A DNA stretch of 64,000 bases from Paracoccus gahaiensis (GCF_005048225.1 NZ_SUNI01000016.1:1-64000), one strand, 5' to 3'; counted from the first letter of the stretch, positions 1 through 19,139 are shown. The notes: generated from the letters alone by a model not told the origin. Numbers and translations: made by a program.

Positions 1-126
1 ATAGGCGCGGAATTCGCCGAAATACTTGGTGATCGCCGCGGTCAGTGTCGTCTTGCCGTGGTCGACATGGCCGATCGTGCCGATGTTGACGTGCGGTTTG
101 TTCCGTTCAAACTTTGCCTTGCCCAT
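1..126 (-). CDS. tuf: Elongation factor Tu, 5' part only (runs off the window)
   Basis: Only the first 42 codons are present; the rest lies left of position 1. The visible N-terminus has the EF-Tu start [14 protein letters not shown] and the G1 loop GHVDHGKT at residues 20-27, which holds the GTP phosphates. EF-Tu delivers aminoacyl-tRNA to the ribosome. It follows fusA after a 60-base gap on the same strand, the usual end of the str operon. Alphaproteobacteria often carry two tuf copies, so this may be tufA of a pair; that cannot be judged here. Confidence 0.97.
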   Translation of the reverse strand, partial: MGKAKFERNKPHVNIGTIGHVDHGKTTLTAAITKYFGEFRAY

Positions 127-160
127 GGGATGGCTCCTTGTTCTTCGATGCGTGGTGTGT

Positions 161-180
161 GGCGGGGCTGGTGCCCCGCC
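161..180 (-). promoter_or_regulatory. Hairpin between fusA and tuf
   Basis: An 8-bp perfect stem (GGCGGGGC / GCCCCGCC) with a 4-base loop lies in the 60-base fusA-tuf gap. No T-run follows it on the minus strand, so it is not a convincing terminator. It may be an mRNA-processing or partial attenuation element that sets the high tuf to fusA ratio; that role is inferred. Confidence 0.35.
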
Positions 181-186
181 GCAGGA

Positions 187-2310
<2,124 letters not shown>

Positions 2311-2328
2311 GAATTGGATCCTTTCGCC

Positions 2329-2811
<483 letters not shown>

Positions 2812-3183
2812 TTATTTCGGACGCTTCGCGCCGTATTTCGAACGACGCTGGCGACGATCCTTGACGCCCTGGGTATCCAGCACACCGCGCAGGATGTGGT
2901 AACGGACACCCGGAAGGTCTTTCACGCGGCCGCCGCGGATCAGCACGACGCTGTGCTCCTGCAGGTTGTGCTTTTCGCCCGGAATATAGGAGATGACCTC
3001 GAAACCATTCGTCAGGCGCACCTTGGCGACCTTCCGCATGGCGGAGTTCGGTTTCTTCGGCGTCGTGGTGTAGACGCGCGTGCAGACACCGCGTTTCTGC
3101 GGGCAGCCCTGAAGGTGCATGGATTTAGACCGCTGCACTCTCGGCTGCCGCGGCTTGCGGATCAGCTGTTGGATCGTCGGCAT
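2812..3183 (-). CDS. rpsL: 30S ribosomal protein S12
   Basis: The 123-residue decoding-centre protein is intact. The [12 protein letters not shown] loop carries Lys43, and GRVKDLPG carries Lys88. Both are the wild-type residues whose substitution gives streptomycin resistance in many bacteria, so the allele reads as streptomycin-sensitive at these sites. It is the first gene of the str operon, downstream of a near-consensus promoter at 3388-3416 with about 200 bases of leader. Confidence 0.98.
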   Translation of the reverse strand: MPTIQQLIRKPRQPRVQRSKSMHLQGCPQKRGVCTRVYTTTPKKPNSAMRKVAKVRLTNGFEVISYIPGEKHNLQEHSVVLIRGGRVKDLPGVRYHILRGVLDTQGVKDRRQRRSKYGAKRPK

Positions 3184-3387
3184 TCGGTTCCCCGTCTTGC
3201 TCTGTCAATACTCGCAACCGATCGGTTGCGCCGCTTCTCGACGGTGCCTCGCGCGAATCGCAAAACACCAAGCCCGACCGGCCCTTACAGGGCTGGCGGG
3301 CATCATTCCAGAGGATCGGGGCGTTTCGGCCCGGATCGTGACCTCACAGGTTCTGGTACCCGTTGCGGTTTCCCGCCGGGTCGCGTG

Positions 3388-3416
3388 GCTATAGGGGGAT
3401 TTCGCGGCCCTGTCAA
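3388..3416 (-). promoter_or_regulatory. Predicted sigma-70 promoter of the rpsL-rpsG-fusA-tuf operon
   Basis: On the minus strand TTGACA (3416-3411) and TATAGC (3393-3388) are separated by exactly 17 bases, the best promoter match in the window. The -35 hexamer lies over the stop codon of the glycosyltransferase gene that ends at 3413. The start point would fall near 3380, leaving a leader of about 200 bases before rpsL. That 3184-3412 stretch holds no other gene. Confidence 0.75.
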
Positions 3417-4276
3417 CCGGCGCCCCCTGCCCCGCCGCCCGTCCCGCCGCCTGCCGGAGCCTCGTGCAGCTGCCGCGCCAGATCGACCAGATCGCCCCGC
3501 GCCAGCCCAAAGCGCAGGCGCAGCAGGCGCTTCATCGCGCCCTCCTCGGGATCCCAGGGCAGGCCCGGCCCCATGTCGCCCGAGTCGCTGTCGCCATGGA
3601 TCGAGCGGATGAACATCAGCGGGCGCGAGATCTGCACCCCGGGCATCCAGCGGGCCAGCTGCGTGTGGTTGTAATGCAGCGCGGTGTCGGGGATCTCGGG
3701 TTTCAGGAAGACGGTCAGCGCGACGCCCATGTTGTGGCAGATGCGCGGCGTGATCCTCAACTTGCCGCCGCGGGCCTCGATCATCAGCCCGCGCCCGTAA
3801 TCCAGAGACAGCCTGCCTTCGGGCCGCCACAACTCCTGCACGCTGGCGAAATCGCGGCGGGTCGCGGCGACATAATCCAAGGCCACGGCATCGTCGTCGT
3901 CATGGCGGAAATGCCCGATGACCTCGGCCACTGGGTCGACATGCGGGGCCACGGCGGCGCGGCAGGCCTGCAGGTGATAGTCCATGGGCGGGACCAGCGA
4001 CAGCTGCAGCTGCGGCACCCGGTCGCACAGCTCCTGCAACCGGCCCAGCCAGGGCTGCGGCAGGTCCGGCCCGGTCATGATCACCAACGTGAAATCCGGG
4101 TCGGTCTGCGCCAGCCAGCCCGGCAGGGCGACAGTGGTGAACCACAGCCAGCGCCGCGCCAGACGATCGGGATCATAGAGGTAGGCCCGCCGCGCCGCGA
4201 TGCTGTCATGCTCGACCTGATAGCCCCGCAGGCCCAGATAGGAAAACCGGCACAGGCCCAGCATCTGCACCCGCAT
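3413..4276 (-). CDS. Putative rhamnosyltransferase-like glycosyltransferase (copy A)
   Basis: A 287-residue protein of the family annotated as putative rhamnosyl transferase. It opens MRVQMLGLCRFSYLGL, has QTDPDFTLVIMTG around residues 57-69 and an acidic DDDDA run at 126-130 that probably binds the metal of a sugar nucleotide. A longer frame extends upstream, but the ATG at 4276 gives the same N-terminus as the paralogue at 5256-6113 and overlaps the stop of the transporter gene (TGATG), which implies coupling. The C-terminus is Gly-rich. Acceptor and sugar are unknown. Confidence 0.8.
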   Translation of the reverse strand: MRVQMLGLCRFSYLGLRGYQVEHDSIAARRAYLYDPDRLARRWLWFTTVALPGWLAQTDPDFTLVIMTGPDLPQPWLGRLQELCDRVPQLQLSLVPPMDYHLQACRAAVAPHVDPVAEVIGHFRHDDDDAVALDYVAATRRDFASVQELWRPEGRLSLDYGRGLMIEARGGKLRITPRICHNMGVALTVFLKPEIPDTALHYNHTQLARWMPGVQISRPLMFIRSIHGDSDSGDMGPGLPWDPEEGAMKRLLRLRFGLARGDLVDLARQLHEAPAGGGTGGGAGGAG

Positions 4277-5214
4277 CACCGCCGCCTCCCCAGCTGCGCC
4301 TCGCGCCAGATCGTGTAGATCCCCGCGCCGACGACCAGCCCGGACCCGACCCAGGTCCACAGGTCCGGCCAGTCGCCGAAGATCAGCATCCCCAGCACGA
4401 TCGCCCAAAGAAGCGAGGTATAGCGGAAGGGTGCCACCGCCGAGATCTCTCCGATCCGCATGGCGGAGACGGCCGAGAGATAGCCCACGGTCAGAAACAG
4501 GCTGCTCAGCACCAGAAGCAGGATCTGGGACCCCGAGGGCAGGATCCAGCCCTGCCCCAGGCTGAGGACCAGCCCGATCAGGGTGACCGCCACGGCGGCA
4601 TAGAAGGCGATTGTCGCAGAGCTGATCTCGCGCGAGAAGCGCCGGGTGGACAGGTCGCGCAGCGCCACCATGACCATCGCCCCAAGCGCTGCCAGCGACC
4701 AGATGCCGAAGGTGCCGCTGCCGGGCCTGAGGATCACCAGGACCCCCGCCATCCCCACCATCACCGCGACGATGCGCCGCCAGCCCAGGGTCTCGCCGAA
4801 GAACAGCGCCGCGCCCAGCATCACCACCAGCGGCAGCGATTGCATCACCGCCGTCAGGTCGCCGATGGCCATGCGCTGCAGCGCATTGAGGAACAGCAGG
4901 GTCGAGCCGACCTCTCCGATCAGGCGCAGCGCCATGGGCCAGCGCGCCGAGGGCGCGATGCGCAGGCGCAGCCCGCCGCCGCGTTGGGCCAGCAGCATCA
5001 GCGCCAGCATGACGAAGCTGCCGCGCAGGGTGATCGCCTGATACAGCGGCATGTCCTGAGTCACGAACTTGACGATGGCATCGTTGCAGCCGAAGCCCAT
5101 CATCGACAGGGTCATCAGCCCCGCCCCGCGCAGGTTGTCGCCCGGTTGCAGCGGCTCGGGCCGGACCGAGGCGGGCCGGGTCCGGCGCAGGGGAGAGATC
5201 AGGGGCGCTACCAT
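4276..5214 (-). CDS. EamA/DMT-superfamily transporter
   Basis: A 312-residue hydrophobic protein with about ten predicted membrane segments in two similar halves, typical of EamA drug/metabolite transporters. Visible helices include the GEVGSTLLFLNAL and GYLSAVSAMRIGEISAVAP regions. The start at 5214 (MVAPLISPLR) follows an unconvincing upstream extension rich in Pro/Arg. It lies between two paralogous glycosyltransferases and is coupled to copy A by a one-base stop/start overlap. The substrate is unknown; a link to a sugar or cell-surface precursor is only suggested by context. Confidence 0.82.
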   Translation of the reverse strand: MVAPLISPLRRTRPASVRPEPLQPGDNLRGAGLMTLSMMGFGCNDAIVKFVTQDMPLYQAITLRGSFVMLALMLLAQRGGGLRLRIAPSARWPMALRLIGEVGSTLLFLNALQRMAIGDLTAVMQSLPLVVMLGAALFFGETLGWRRIVAVMVGMAGVLVILRPGSGTFGIWSLAALGAMVMVALRDLSTRRFSREISSATIAFYAAVAVTLIGLVLSLGQGWILPSGSQILLLVLSSLFLTVGYLSAVSAMRIGEISAVAPFRYTSLLWAIVLGMLIFGDWPDLWTWVGSGLVVGAGIYTIWREAQLGRRR

Positions 5215-5255
5215 GGGAAAGGGTCCGGGGGGCTTGAGAGCGTCGGGAAGGGCGG

Positions 5256-6113
5256 TCAGGCAGGCGGGAGGGCGGGGTCGTCGCCCGGCAGGGGCCGGTC
5301 CAGCGGCAGGGTCAGCGCCGCGCGCAGATCCGCCAGATCCAGGTTGAAGCGGCGGTCCAGCAGGCGGGGCAGCGCCTCGGAATCGGCCGGGACGCGGTGC
5401 TTGCCGATCAGGTGCCCGCGGCTGTCGTTCACGTCGTGATGGCCGCGGATCCACATGACCGGGCCGGGCAGCGTCACGGTCGGCACCTTGGCCCAGACCT
5501 TGTCATGGCGATAGTTCATCAGCGACCGCACCTCTCCGCCCGGGAAATAGAAGGTCTGCGCCAGGCCCCAGTTCTGCGCCATCTCGGCATGCAGGCTCAG
5601 ATCGCCATCCTCCAGCCGGGCGACGAGGCCGCTGGTATAGTTCACCACGACCGGATGGTGCTTGTGGGTCATGTGGATCGTCAGGCGGTGGTCGGCCCGG
5701 ATATGGGCGACATAGTCGATGGCCACCGCGTCGTCGTCATCCATGCGGAACTGCGCCACCACATCGGCTGTCGGATCGACATGGCGGGACAGGGCCTCGC
5801 GGCACAGCGGCGCGTGGCGACCGGCGGGCAGGCATTCGATGCGGATCTGCGGAACGATCTCGGCCAGGGCCAGCAGGCGCCCGGCCCAGGGCTCGGGCAG
5901 GTCCTCTCCGGTGACGACGATGAGGGTGAAATCGGGATCGGTCTGCGCCATCAGCGGTGGCACGCAGAGCGTCTCGAACCAGCGCATCCGGCGTTCCAGC
6001 CGGGCGGGGTCATAGAGAATGGCTCGGTTGTCGTCCAGATCCTCGCCGGTGGTCTGGAAATCGCCCTGCACCAGCAGCGAAAATCGACACAGGCCCAGGA
6101 CTTGGATGCGCAT
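5256..6113 (-). CDS. Putative rhamnosyltransferase-like glycosyltransferase (copy B)
   Basis: A 285-residue paralogue of the gene at 3413-4276. It shares MRxQxLGLCRFS, YDPxRLxRR, QTDPDFTL and the FRxDDDDAVAxDYV block (acidic run at residues 125-128). The start at 6113 is supported by AAGGA seven bases upstream and by matching the paralogue; the longer frame to 6155 is rejected. It is the first gene of the three-gene cassette, and it lies just beyond the rpoC terminator. Function beyond glycosyl transfer is not recognisable. Confidence 0.8.
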   Translation of the reverse strand: MRIQVLGLCRFSLLVQGDFQTTGEDLDDNRAILYDPARLERRMRWFETLCVPPLMAQTDPDFTLIVVTGEDLPEPWAGRLLALAEIVPQIRIECLPAGRHAPLCREALSRHVDPTADVVAQFRMDDDDAVAIDYVAHIRADHRLTIHMTHKHHPVVVNYTSGLVARLEDGDLSLHAEMAQNWGLAQTFYFPGGEVRSLMNYRHDKVWAKVPTVTLPGPVMWIRGHHDVNDSRGHLIGKHRVPADSEALPRLLDRRFNLDLADLRAALTLPLDRPLPGDDPALPPA

Positions 6114-6174
6114 CTTGGTTCCTTGAACGACTGGCGCAGTATGTGCGCCGGGCAAGGGCGGTCAACCCGAAAGA

Positions 6175-6205
6175 CGAAGGCCCGGCACTGGGTGCCGGGC
6201 CTTCG
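6175..6205 (-). terminator. Terminator after rpoC
   Basis: A perfect 14-bp stem with a 3-base loop (CGAAGGCCCGGCAC, TGG, then the exact complement) begins 21 bases after the rpoC stop. On the minus strand it is followed by TCTTTCGG, a weak T-tract. It probably ends the rplK-rpoC transcript and insulates the glycosyltransferase cassette. Confidence 0.75.
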
Positions 6206-6225
6206 CGGTGGTCAGGGGCTAAGGA

Positions 6226-10488
<4,263 letters not shown>

Positions 10489-10534
10489 TTCCTAATGAAG
10501 GGCACGGGATGGGGCGAAGTGAAGGCTTGCGCCC

Positions 10535-14680
<4,146 letters not shown>

Positions 14681-14706
14681 GGGGTCTTGTCACCTTTCGT
14701 CTTCGC

Positions 14707-14738
14707 GCGCGTCCGGGTCGGGGGCCCCCGGGACGCGC
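14707..14738 (-). promoter_or_regulatory. Hairpin in the rpoB leader
   Basis: GCGCGTCC and GGACGCGC form an 8-bp stem enclosing a second G5/C5 stem, 27 bases before the rpoB start. No T-run follows. It is a candidate mRNA structure in the rplL-rpoB gap that could influence rpoB translation or processing. Confidence 0.4.
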
Positions 14739-14854
14739 CTACGAATGCAGGGGTGAGGTTCCATTCGTGCCACGCGTCCCACCGCGCGGCTCCCGAACCT
14801 CGAACATGCCCTGAGGGGAGGTCTGACACCCAGACCGACCTTCAAGACAGGTTC

Positions 14855-14884
14855 GGCAGGGACCGGGAAACCCCGGACCCTGCC
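14855..14884 (-). terminator. Possible attenuator between rplL and rpoB
   Basis: The hairpin starts 25 bases after the rplL stop: GGCAGGG/CCCTGCC, one mismatch, then CCGG/CCGG around a short loop. No T-tract follows, so full termination is unlikely. In E. coli a partial terminator in the same gap sets the ribosomal-protein to polymerase ratio, and this is the natural candidate for an equivalent. Confidence 0.5.
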
Positions 14885-14908
14885 TGATCGTCATGGCCTG
14901 TCGGCCAA

Positions 14909-15280
14909 TTACTTCAGCTCGACCTTGGCGCCAGCCGCTTCGAGCTTCTTCTTCACTTCCTCGGCATCAGCCTTGGACGCGCCTTCTTTGACTTTGCCAC
15001 CGGCTTCGACCAGGTCCTTGGCTTCTTTCAGGCCCAGACCGGTGATGCCGCGAACTTCCTTGATCACGTTGATCTTGTTCGCGCCGGCTTCCAGCAGGAC
15101 GACGTCGAACTCGGTCTTCTCTTCGACGGCTTCGGCGGCAGCAGCCGGGCCAGCCATCATGACGGCGCCGCCAGCGGCGGGCTCGATGCCGTACTCATCC
15201 TTCAGGATGGTCTTCAGTTCCTGAGCCTGCAGCAGGGTCAGGCCCACGATTTGTTCTGCGAGTTGTTTCAGATCAGCCAT
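14909..15280 (-). CDS. rplL: 50S ribosomal protein L7/L12
   Basis: The 123-residue stalk protein, present in multiple copies per ribosome, recruits translational GTPases. An N-terminal dimerisation segment ([22 protein letters not shown]) precedes an Ala-rich hinge and the C-terminal domain with the conserved [20 protein letters not shown]. Length is normal. It follows rplJ after 65 bases, so the two stalk genes are co-transcribed. Confidence 0.98.
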   Translation of the reverse strand: MADLKQLAEQIVGLTLLQAQELKTILKDEYGIEPAAGGAVMMAGPAAAAEAVEEKTEFDVVLLEAGANKINVIKEVRGITGLGLKEAKDLVEAGGKVKEGASKADAEEVKKKLEAAGAKVELK

Positions 15281-15345
15281 TTTTCCGTTCTTTCCAGTTA
15301 ATGTTCCAACGTCGGGTCTTCAACCACCAGACGGGATCAGGTTGC

Positions 15346-15861
15346 TTACGCAGCCTCACGTTCCTCGAGGGTCGTGAGGATGCTCGCGATGTTCGAAGCA
15401 GGCGCGCCAATGGCACCGGCGATGTTGGAAGCAGGCGCTCCGAGGCAGGACACGATCTGAGCGATCAGCTCTTCACGCGACGGCATCGAGGCGACGGCTT
15501 TCACACCGGCCGGATCCAGGGCCGCATCACCCATTGCACCGCCCAAGATCACGAAACGCTCGTTATCCTTGGCGTATTTGTCGGCGATCCGCGCGGCAGC
15601 GGTCGGATCCTCCGAATAGGTGAGCACGGTCATGCCCGTCAGATAGTCGGCGATGCTTGCGCAAGGCTTTCCCTCCAGGGCGATCTTGGCGAGCTTGTTC
15701 TTGGCAACGCGAACGGAACCCCCGGCTTCGCGCATGCGCGAGCGAAGGTCCTGCATATGTGCAACCGTCATCCCCTCGTAGTGGGCAACCACCACGACGC
15801 CAGAGCTTTCAAAGATCTGGCCGAGTTCGTCGACCAGCTGTTCTTTTTGTGCTCTATCCAC
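15346..15861 (-). CDS. rplJ: 50S ribosomal protein L10
   Basis: A 171-residue stalk base that binds 23S rRNA and L7/L12 dimers. The GTG at 15861 is chosen because it gives the family N-terminus ([17 protein letters not shown]) and has GGAG seven bases upstream; a longer frame to 15900 adds a non-conserved extension. The C-terminal L12-binding helix is rich in Ala with two near-repeats of GAPASNIA. A structured 256-base leader precedes it. Confidence 0.96.
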   Translation of the reverse strand: MDRAQKEQLVDELGQIFESSGVVVVAHYEGMTVAHMQDLRSRMREAGGSVRVAKNKLAKIALEGKPCASIADYLTGMTVLTYSEDPTAAARIADKYAKDNERFVILGGAMGDAALDPAGVKAVASMPSREELIAQIVSCLGAPASNIAGAIGAPASNIASILTTLEEREAA

Positions 15862-16117
15862 GGTTTCACTCCAAGTTGGGGGTTTCCCCCCGGCTCTCAC
15901 TTTCCCGGTCTCGAATGGGACCGGGTCGGGTCCGTTCAGGGCAAGATCACCCGAAGGTCAGAACCTTCGGAAAAACGCTTCCCCATCTCAGGAAGGCAAT
16001 TAAGCGGGGTTTCCCCCACACCCTCCGTCTCGGACAGGACAGGGCCTTGCGGCCCCGCCATCCCCGGCCCGAAGACCGGGGAATTTCGCGGGATGGGGTC
16101 GACCCCCACCCCTGGCC
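15862..16117 (-). promoter_or_regulatory. Structured leader between rplA and rplJ (candidate L10 autoregulatory leader)
   Basis: This 256-base stretch has no gene. It contains three clear hairpins: 15904-15925 (CCCGGTC/GACCGGG), 15951-15970 (CCGAAGGT/ACCTTCGG with a 4-base loop) and 16062-16081 (CCCCGG/CCGGGG). In other bacteria L10, bound to L7/L12, represses its own translation by binding such a leader. The position is right; a match to the known L10-leader consensus was not tested. Confidence 0.5.
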
Positions 16118-16816
16118 TCAGCTGGCGGTTGCCGACACGACATCCACCGACACGCCCGGACCCATGGTCGAGCTGATCGAGACCTTCTTCATGTAGGTGC
16201 CCTTGGCACCCGTCGGCTTGGCGCGGCTCACCGCGTCCACGAAGGCGCGCAGGTTCTGGGCCAGCTTGTCCTCGTCGAACGAGACCTTGCCGATGCCCGC
16301 ATGGACCACGCCGGCCTTCTCGGCCTTGAACTGGACTTCACCGCCCTTGGCCGCGTTGACCGCAGTCGTCACGTCCATGGTCACGGTGCCGACCTTGGGG
16401 TTCGGCATCAGGTTGCGCGGGCCCAGGATCTTGCCCAGACGACCGACCAGCGGCATCATGTCCGGCGTCGCGATGCAGCGATCGAAGTCGATCTTGCCCG
16501 ACTGGATGCTCTCCATCAGGTCCTCGGCGCCGACGATGTCGGCCCCTGCGGCCTTCGCCTCGTCAGCCTTGGGACCGCGAGCGAAGACGGCGACGCGCAC
16601 ATCCTTGCCGGTGCCGGCGGGCAGCGTGACCACGCCACGGACCATCTGGTCCGCGTGGCGGGGATCGACGCCCAGGTTCAGCGCGATCTCGATGGTCTCG
16701 TCGAACTTGGCCGAGGCCTGCGACTTGACCAGCTTGACGGCGTCCTCGACGGTCAGGTTGGTCTTGCCTTCGAAGGCGGCGCGGGCGGCGACTTTTTTCT
16801 TTGACGTGTTTGCCAT
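16118..16816 (-). CDS. rplA: 50S ribosomal protein L1
   Basis: The 232-residue protein of the mobile L1 stalk contacts E-site tRNA. Conserved blocks such as [38 protein letters not shown] and GTVTMDV are present. It starts three bases after the rplK stop. L1 is the translational repressor of rplK-rplA in E. coli; nothing in the 76-base gap before rplK proves the same here. Confidence 0.98.
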   Translation of the reverse strand: MANTSKKKVAARAAFEGKTNLTVEDAVKLVKSQASAKFDETIEIALNLGVDPRHADQMVRGVVTLPAGTGKDVRVAVFARGPKADEAKAAGADIVGAEDLMESIQSGKIDFDRCIATPDMMPLVGRLGKILGPRNLMPNPKVGTVTMDVTTAVNAAKGGEVQFKAEKAGVVHAGIGKVSFDEDKLAQNLRAFVDAVSRAKPTGAKGTYMKKVSISSTMGPGVSVDVVSATAS

Positions 16817-16819
16817 GAC

Positions 16820-17272
16820 TTAGCCCCTCACCTCGATACCGATCGACCGCGCCGAGCCCAGGATGATCTTCATCGCGGCTTCGACGTCGTTCGCGGACAG
16901 ATCCGCCATCTTGGATTCGGCGATCTCGCGCACCTGCTTGACGGTCACCGACCCGGTCGGGTTGCGGCCAGGCTTGTCCGAGCCCTTGGCGCGGTTGCGT
17001 TTGCCCACGGGCTTCAGGCCGGCAGCCTTCTTCAGCAGGAAGGACGCGGGCGGCGTCTTCGTCTCGAAGCTGAACGACTTGTCGGCGTAATAGGTGATCA
17101 CGACGGGCACGGGCGAACCCTGCTCCATCTCCTGCGTGCGAGCATTGAACTCTTTGCAGAAGGCCATGATATTGATGCCGCGCTGACCCAGAGCGGGGCC
17201 GACGGGGGGCGACGGGTTCGCTTGGCCCGCCTTGATCTGCAGCTTCAGGCTGCCAACAACTTTCTTGGCCAT
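16820..17272 (-). CDS. rplK: 50S ribosomal protein L11
   Basis: A 150-residue protein of the GTPase-associated centre that binds 23S rRNA together with the L10 stalk and is needed for RelA activation. The proline-rich [20 protein letters not shown] near residues 17-36 and the C-terminal rRNA-binding half ([15 protein letters not shown]) are typical. The N-terminal LKLQIKAG is normal. AAGGAGAAGG lies just before the ATG. It starts 76 bases after nusG. Confidence 0.98.
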   Translation of the reverse strand: MAKKVVGSLKLQIKAGQANPSPPVGPALGQRGINIMAFCKEFNARTQEMEQGSPVPVVITYYADKSFSFETKTPPASFLLKKAAGLKPVGKRNRAKGSDKPGRNPTGSVTVKQVREIAESKMADLSANDVEAAMKIILGSARSIGIEVRG

Positions 17273-17348
17273 CTGGCCTTCTCCTTCATCATCACGCCCC
17301 GCAGGGGGGCCGATTTAGCGGTACGGCCTTCCGGCCTCCCGCAACGTC

Positions 17349-17885
17349 TCACGAGGTCTTGGAGACCTGCGTGAATTCCAGTTCGACCGGCGTCGGCCGG
17401 CCAAAGATCGACACGGTGACCTTCACGCGCGACGAGATCTCGTCCACTTCCTCGACCATGCCCGAGAATCCCTCGAACGGGCCGTCGGTGACGCTGACGC
17501 GCTCGCCCACGTCGAAACGGATCAGATTGCGCGGGGCGGCGGGAACGCCGTCGCCCGAGCGGTTCAGCATCGTGTTCACCTCGTCGTCGCGCATCGGCAT
17601 CGGCTTGCCCTGCGCGCCCAGGAACCCGGTGACCCGGTTGATCGAGTTGACCAGGTGATAGGTCCGGTCCGACATGTCCATGTGGACGAGGACGTAGCCG
17701 GGCATGAAGCGCCGCTCGGACGTGACCTTCTTGCCGCGACGGATCTCGATCACTTCCTCGGTCGGGACCAGCACCTCGTCGATCTGCTCTTCCAGCCCCT
17801 TCTCGGCGACGGACTGGCGAATCGCCTCGGCGACCTTCTTTTCGAAGTTCGACAGGACGCTGACCGAATACCACCGTTTTGCCAT
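17349..17885 (-). CDS. nusG: Transcription termination/antitermination protein NusG
   Basis: A 178-residue factor that binds the RNA polymerase clamp, reduces pausing, and links polymerase to Rho or the ribosome. The N-terminal NGN domain opens MAKRWYSVSVLSNFEKK, and the C-terminal KOW domain has GERVSVTDGPFEGFSG. The ATG at 17885 is used; upstream in-frame codons are not conserved. A possible separate promoter sits in the 172-base gap after secE. Confidence 0.97.
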   Translation of the reverse strand: MAKRWYSVSVLSNFEKKVAEAIRQSVAEKGLEEQIDEVLVPTEEVIEIRRGKKVTSERRFMPGYVLVHMDMSDRTYHLVNSINRVTGFLGAQGKPMPMRDDEVNTMLNRSGDGVPAAPRNLIRFDVGERVSVTDGPFEGFSGMVEEVDEISSRVKVTVSIFGRPTPVELEFTQVSKTS

Positions 17886-18021
17886 GTCTGGATCGATCCC
17901 TGCTCTTCTGTCGGGAATCACGCGGATGCCGCGCCAACCCCTTGAATTCCATCATGTCCGAAAAAATCGAAATCGGCGCGCACGAGAATCCGTTGCACGC
18001 CGTCTTCCGGACAGTCGGGGG

Positions 18022-18050
18022 CAAATACCGCCCCTGACCGCCAATTGCAA
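18022..18050 (-). promoter_or_regulatory. Possible promoter upstream of nusG
   Basis: On the minus strand TTGCAA (18050-18045) and TATTTG (18027-18022) are 17 bases apart, just after the secE stop. It would give nusG and the ribosomal genes a second start independent of the tRNA-Trp promoter. The -10 element is imperfect. Confidence 0.35.
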
Positions 18051-18057
18051 GCCCCGA

Positions 18058-18252
18058 TCAGCCGCTGATCAGGCGCAGCCCCTGGGTCAGGCCCGTCCGG
18101 ATGGCCAGATCGACCAGGAAGAAGAACAGGCTGGTGATCGAGGCAAAGATCAGGACCATGATGGTCGTGGTGATCACCTCGCGGCGCGTCGGCCAGGAGA
18201 TCTTGGCCGCTTCGGCGCGAACCTGGTTGATGAACTGGACGGGGTTGGCCAC
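18058..18252 (-). CDS. secE: Preprotein translocase subunit SecE
   Basis: A short 64-residue SecE with a single membrane helix, as is usual outside the enteric bacteria. The amphipathic N-terminal segment has the conserved AAKISWPTRREV, followed by the hydrophobic span around residues 27-52. It clamps SecY in the SecYEG channel. It lies between tRNA-Trp and nusG, the common alphaproteobacterial order. Confidence 0.96.
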   Translation of the reverse strand: MANPVQFINQVRAEAAKISWPTRREVITTTIMVLIFASITSLFFFLVDLAIRTGLTQGLRLISG

Positions 18253-18370
18253 GGGCAGGCTCCTTGGACGAGTGCAGACGCGGGTCTAGCCGGGCAAGCG
18301 GGGCTTTTCAACCCGGAACGCGTCACGCCCCGAGGGGCACTGCGGCGCGATCAGGTCTGATGGAAGGACC

Positions 18371-18446
18371 TGGCAGGGGCAGGGGGACTCGAACCCACGA
18401 CCCTCGGTTTTGGAGACCGATGCTCTACCAACTGAGCTATACCCCT
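18371..18446 (-). tRNA. tRNA-Trp (anticodon CCA)
   Basis: A 76-base cloverleaf with encoded CCA. The acceptor stem pairs AGGGGTA with TGCCCCT, the D-arm is GCTC...GAGC, the anticodon loop CTCCAAA gives anticodon CCA, and the T-arm GTGGG-TTCGAGT-CCCCC (one G·C pair flanking) is normal. It is followed after about 118 bases by secE on the same strand and probably shares its transcript. Confidence 0.95.
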
Positions 18447-18457
18447 GAGGTCGGGCC

Positions 18458-18486
18458 TGATTAGAACCGCCCCGCCCGCCCGTCAA
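18458..18486 (-). promoter_or_regulatory. Promoter of tRNA-Trp-secE
   Basis: On the minus strand TTGACG (18486-18481) and TAATCA (18463-18458) are spaced 17 bases. The -10 ends 11 bases before the mature tRNA 5' end. The tRNA-Tyr promoter at 20500-20528 has the same two hexamers and spacing, which supports both. Confidence 0.7.
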
Positions 18487-18508
18487 GCAGATAACCTGCA
18501 GGGGGCCC

Positions 18509-18940
18509 TCACAGCACGCGCGGGAATTCGATCTTGGGGCAGCGGTCCTGGATCACCGTCACTCCGGCGGCCCGACCACGCGCGGCGGCCGCGTCGTCGC
18601 GGACCCCCAGTTGCGTCCAGATGACCTGCAGATCGCGCAGGTGGGTCAGCGCCTGATCGACGATGCCGCCCACTGCCTCGGACCGGCGGAAGATGTCGAC
18701 CATCTGCACCCCCGCCTCGGGCGGGATGGACGCCAGGTCCGCATGGACCTTCTCGCCCAGGATGGTGCTGCCGGTATGACCCGGATTGACCGGGATCACC
18801 CGGATGCCGCAGGACTGCAGATAGCGGGCGACGCCCCAGCTGGGACGCGCCTCGTTGGGGGACAGGCCCACTATCGCCACGACCTTGACGGTCCGCGCGA
18901 TCCTGGCAATATCGTCGTCCACGGTGGTCTGGATGGTCAT
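18509..18940 (-). CDS. CoA-binding domain protein (YccU-like)
   Basis: A 143-residue Rossmann-type protein of the CoA_binding family, similar to the nucleotide-binding part of succinyl-CoA synthetase alpha. KVVAIVGLSPNEARPSWGVARYL contains the binding loop, followed by IRVIPVNPGH and a DIFRRSE segment. The ATG at 18940 is preceded by AGGGGGAAG and gives the family N-terminus; the longer frame to 19078 is not supported. The ligand is probably CoA; no physiological role is established. Confidence 0.85.
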   Translation of the reverse strand: MTIQTTVDDDIARIARTVKVVAIVGLSPNEARPSWGVARYLQSCGIRVIPVNPGHTGSTILGEKVHADLASIPPEAGVQMVDIFRRSEAVGGIVDQALTHLRDLQVIWTQLGVRDDAAAARGRAAGVTVIQDRCPKIEFPRVL

Positions 18941-18984
18941 CGTCTTCCCCCTGTCGCATGGCGCGCCCGGCCACAGGCTTGCAC

Positions 18985-19019
18985 AAAAAAAGCGCCCGGT
19001 CCACAAGATGGCCGGGCGC
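18985..19019 (-). terminator. Intrinsic terminator after the YHS-domain gene
   Basis: On the minus strand GCGCCCGG, a 12-base loop and CCGGGCGC are followed directly by seven T. This is the clearest Rho-independent terminator in the window. It ends leftward transcription from the gene at 19140-19541 and separates it from the CoA-binding gene. Confidence 0.85.
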
Positions 19020-19048
19020 AAGTCACGGAACGAGGGACAGTGATCTGA

Positions 19049-19071
19049 ACATGACCGTTCCGGGGTCATGT
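19049..19071. repeat. 8-bp inverted repeat downstream of the YHS gene
   Basis: ACATGACC and GGTCATGT flank a 7-base spacer. It lies 69 bases beyond the YHS stop, before the strong terminator. It could be an operator for the leftward CoA-binding gene or simply an mRNA 3' hairpin. Confidence 0.4.
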
Positions 19072-19139
19072 CCTCCAAGGTAAATGGGCATCAGTCGGGA
19101 AAGTTCCACCCCCATCGCGCATTCGTGATTTTTGGGATC

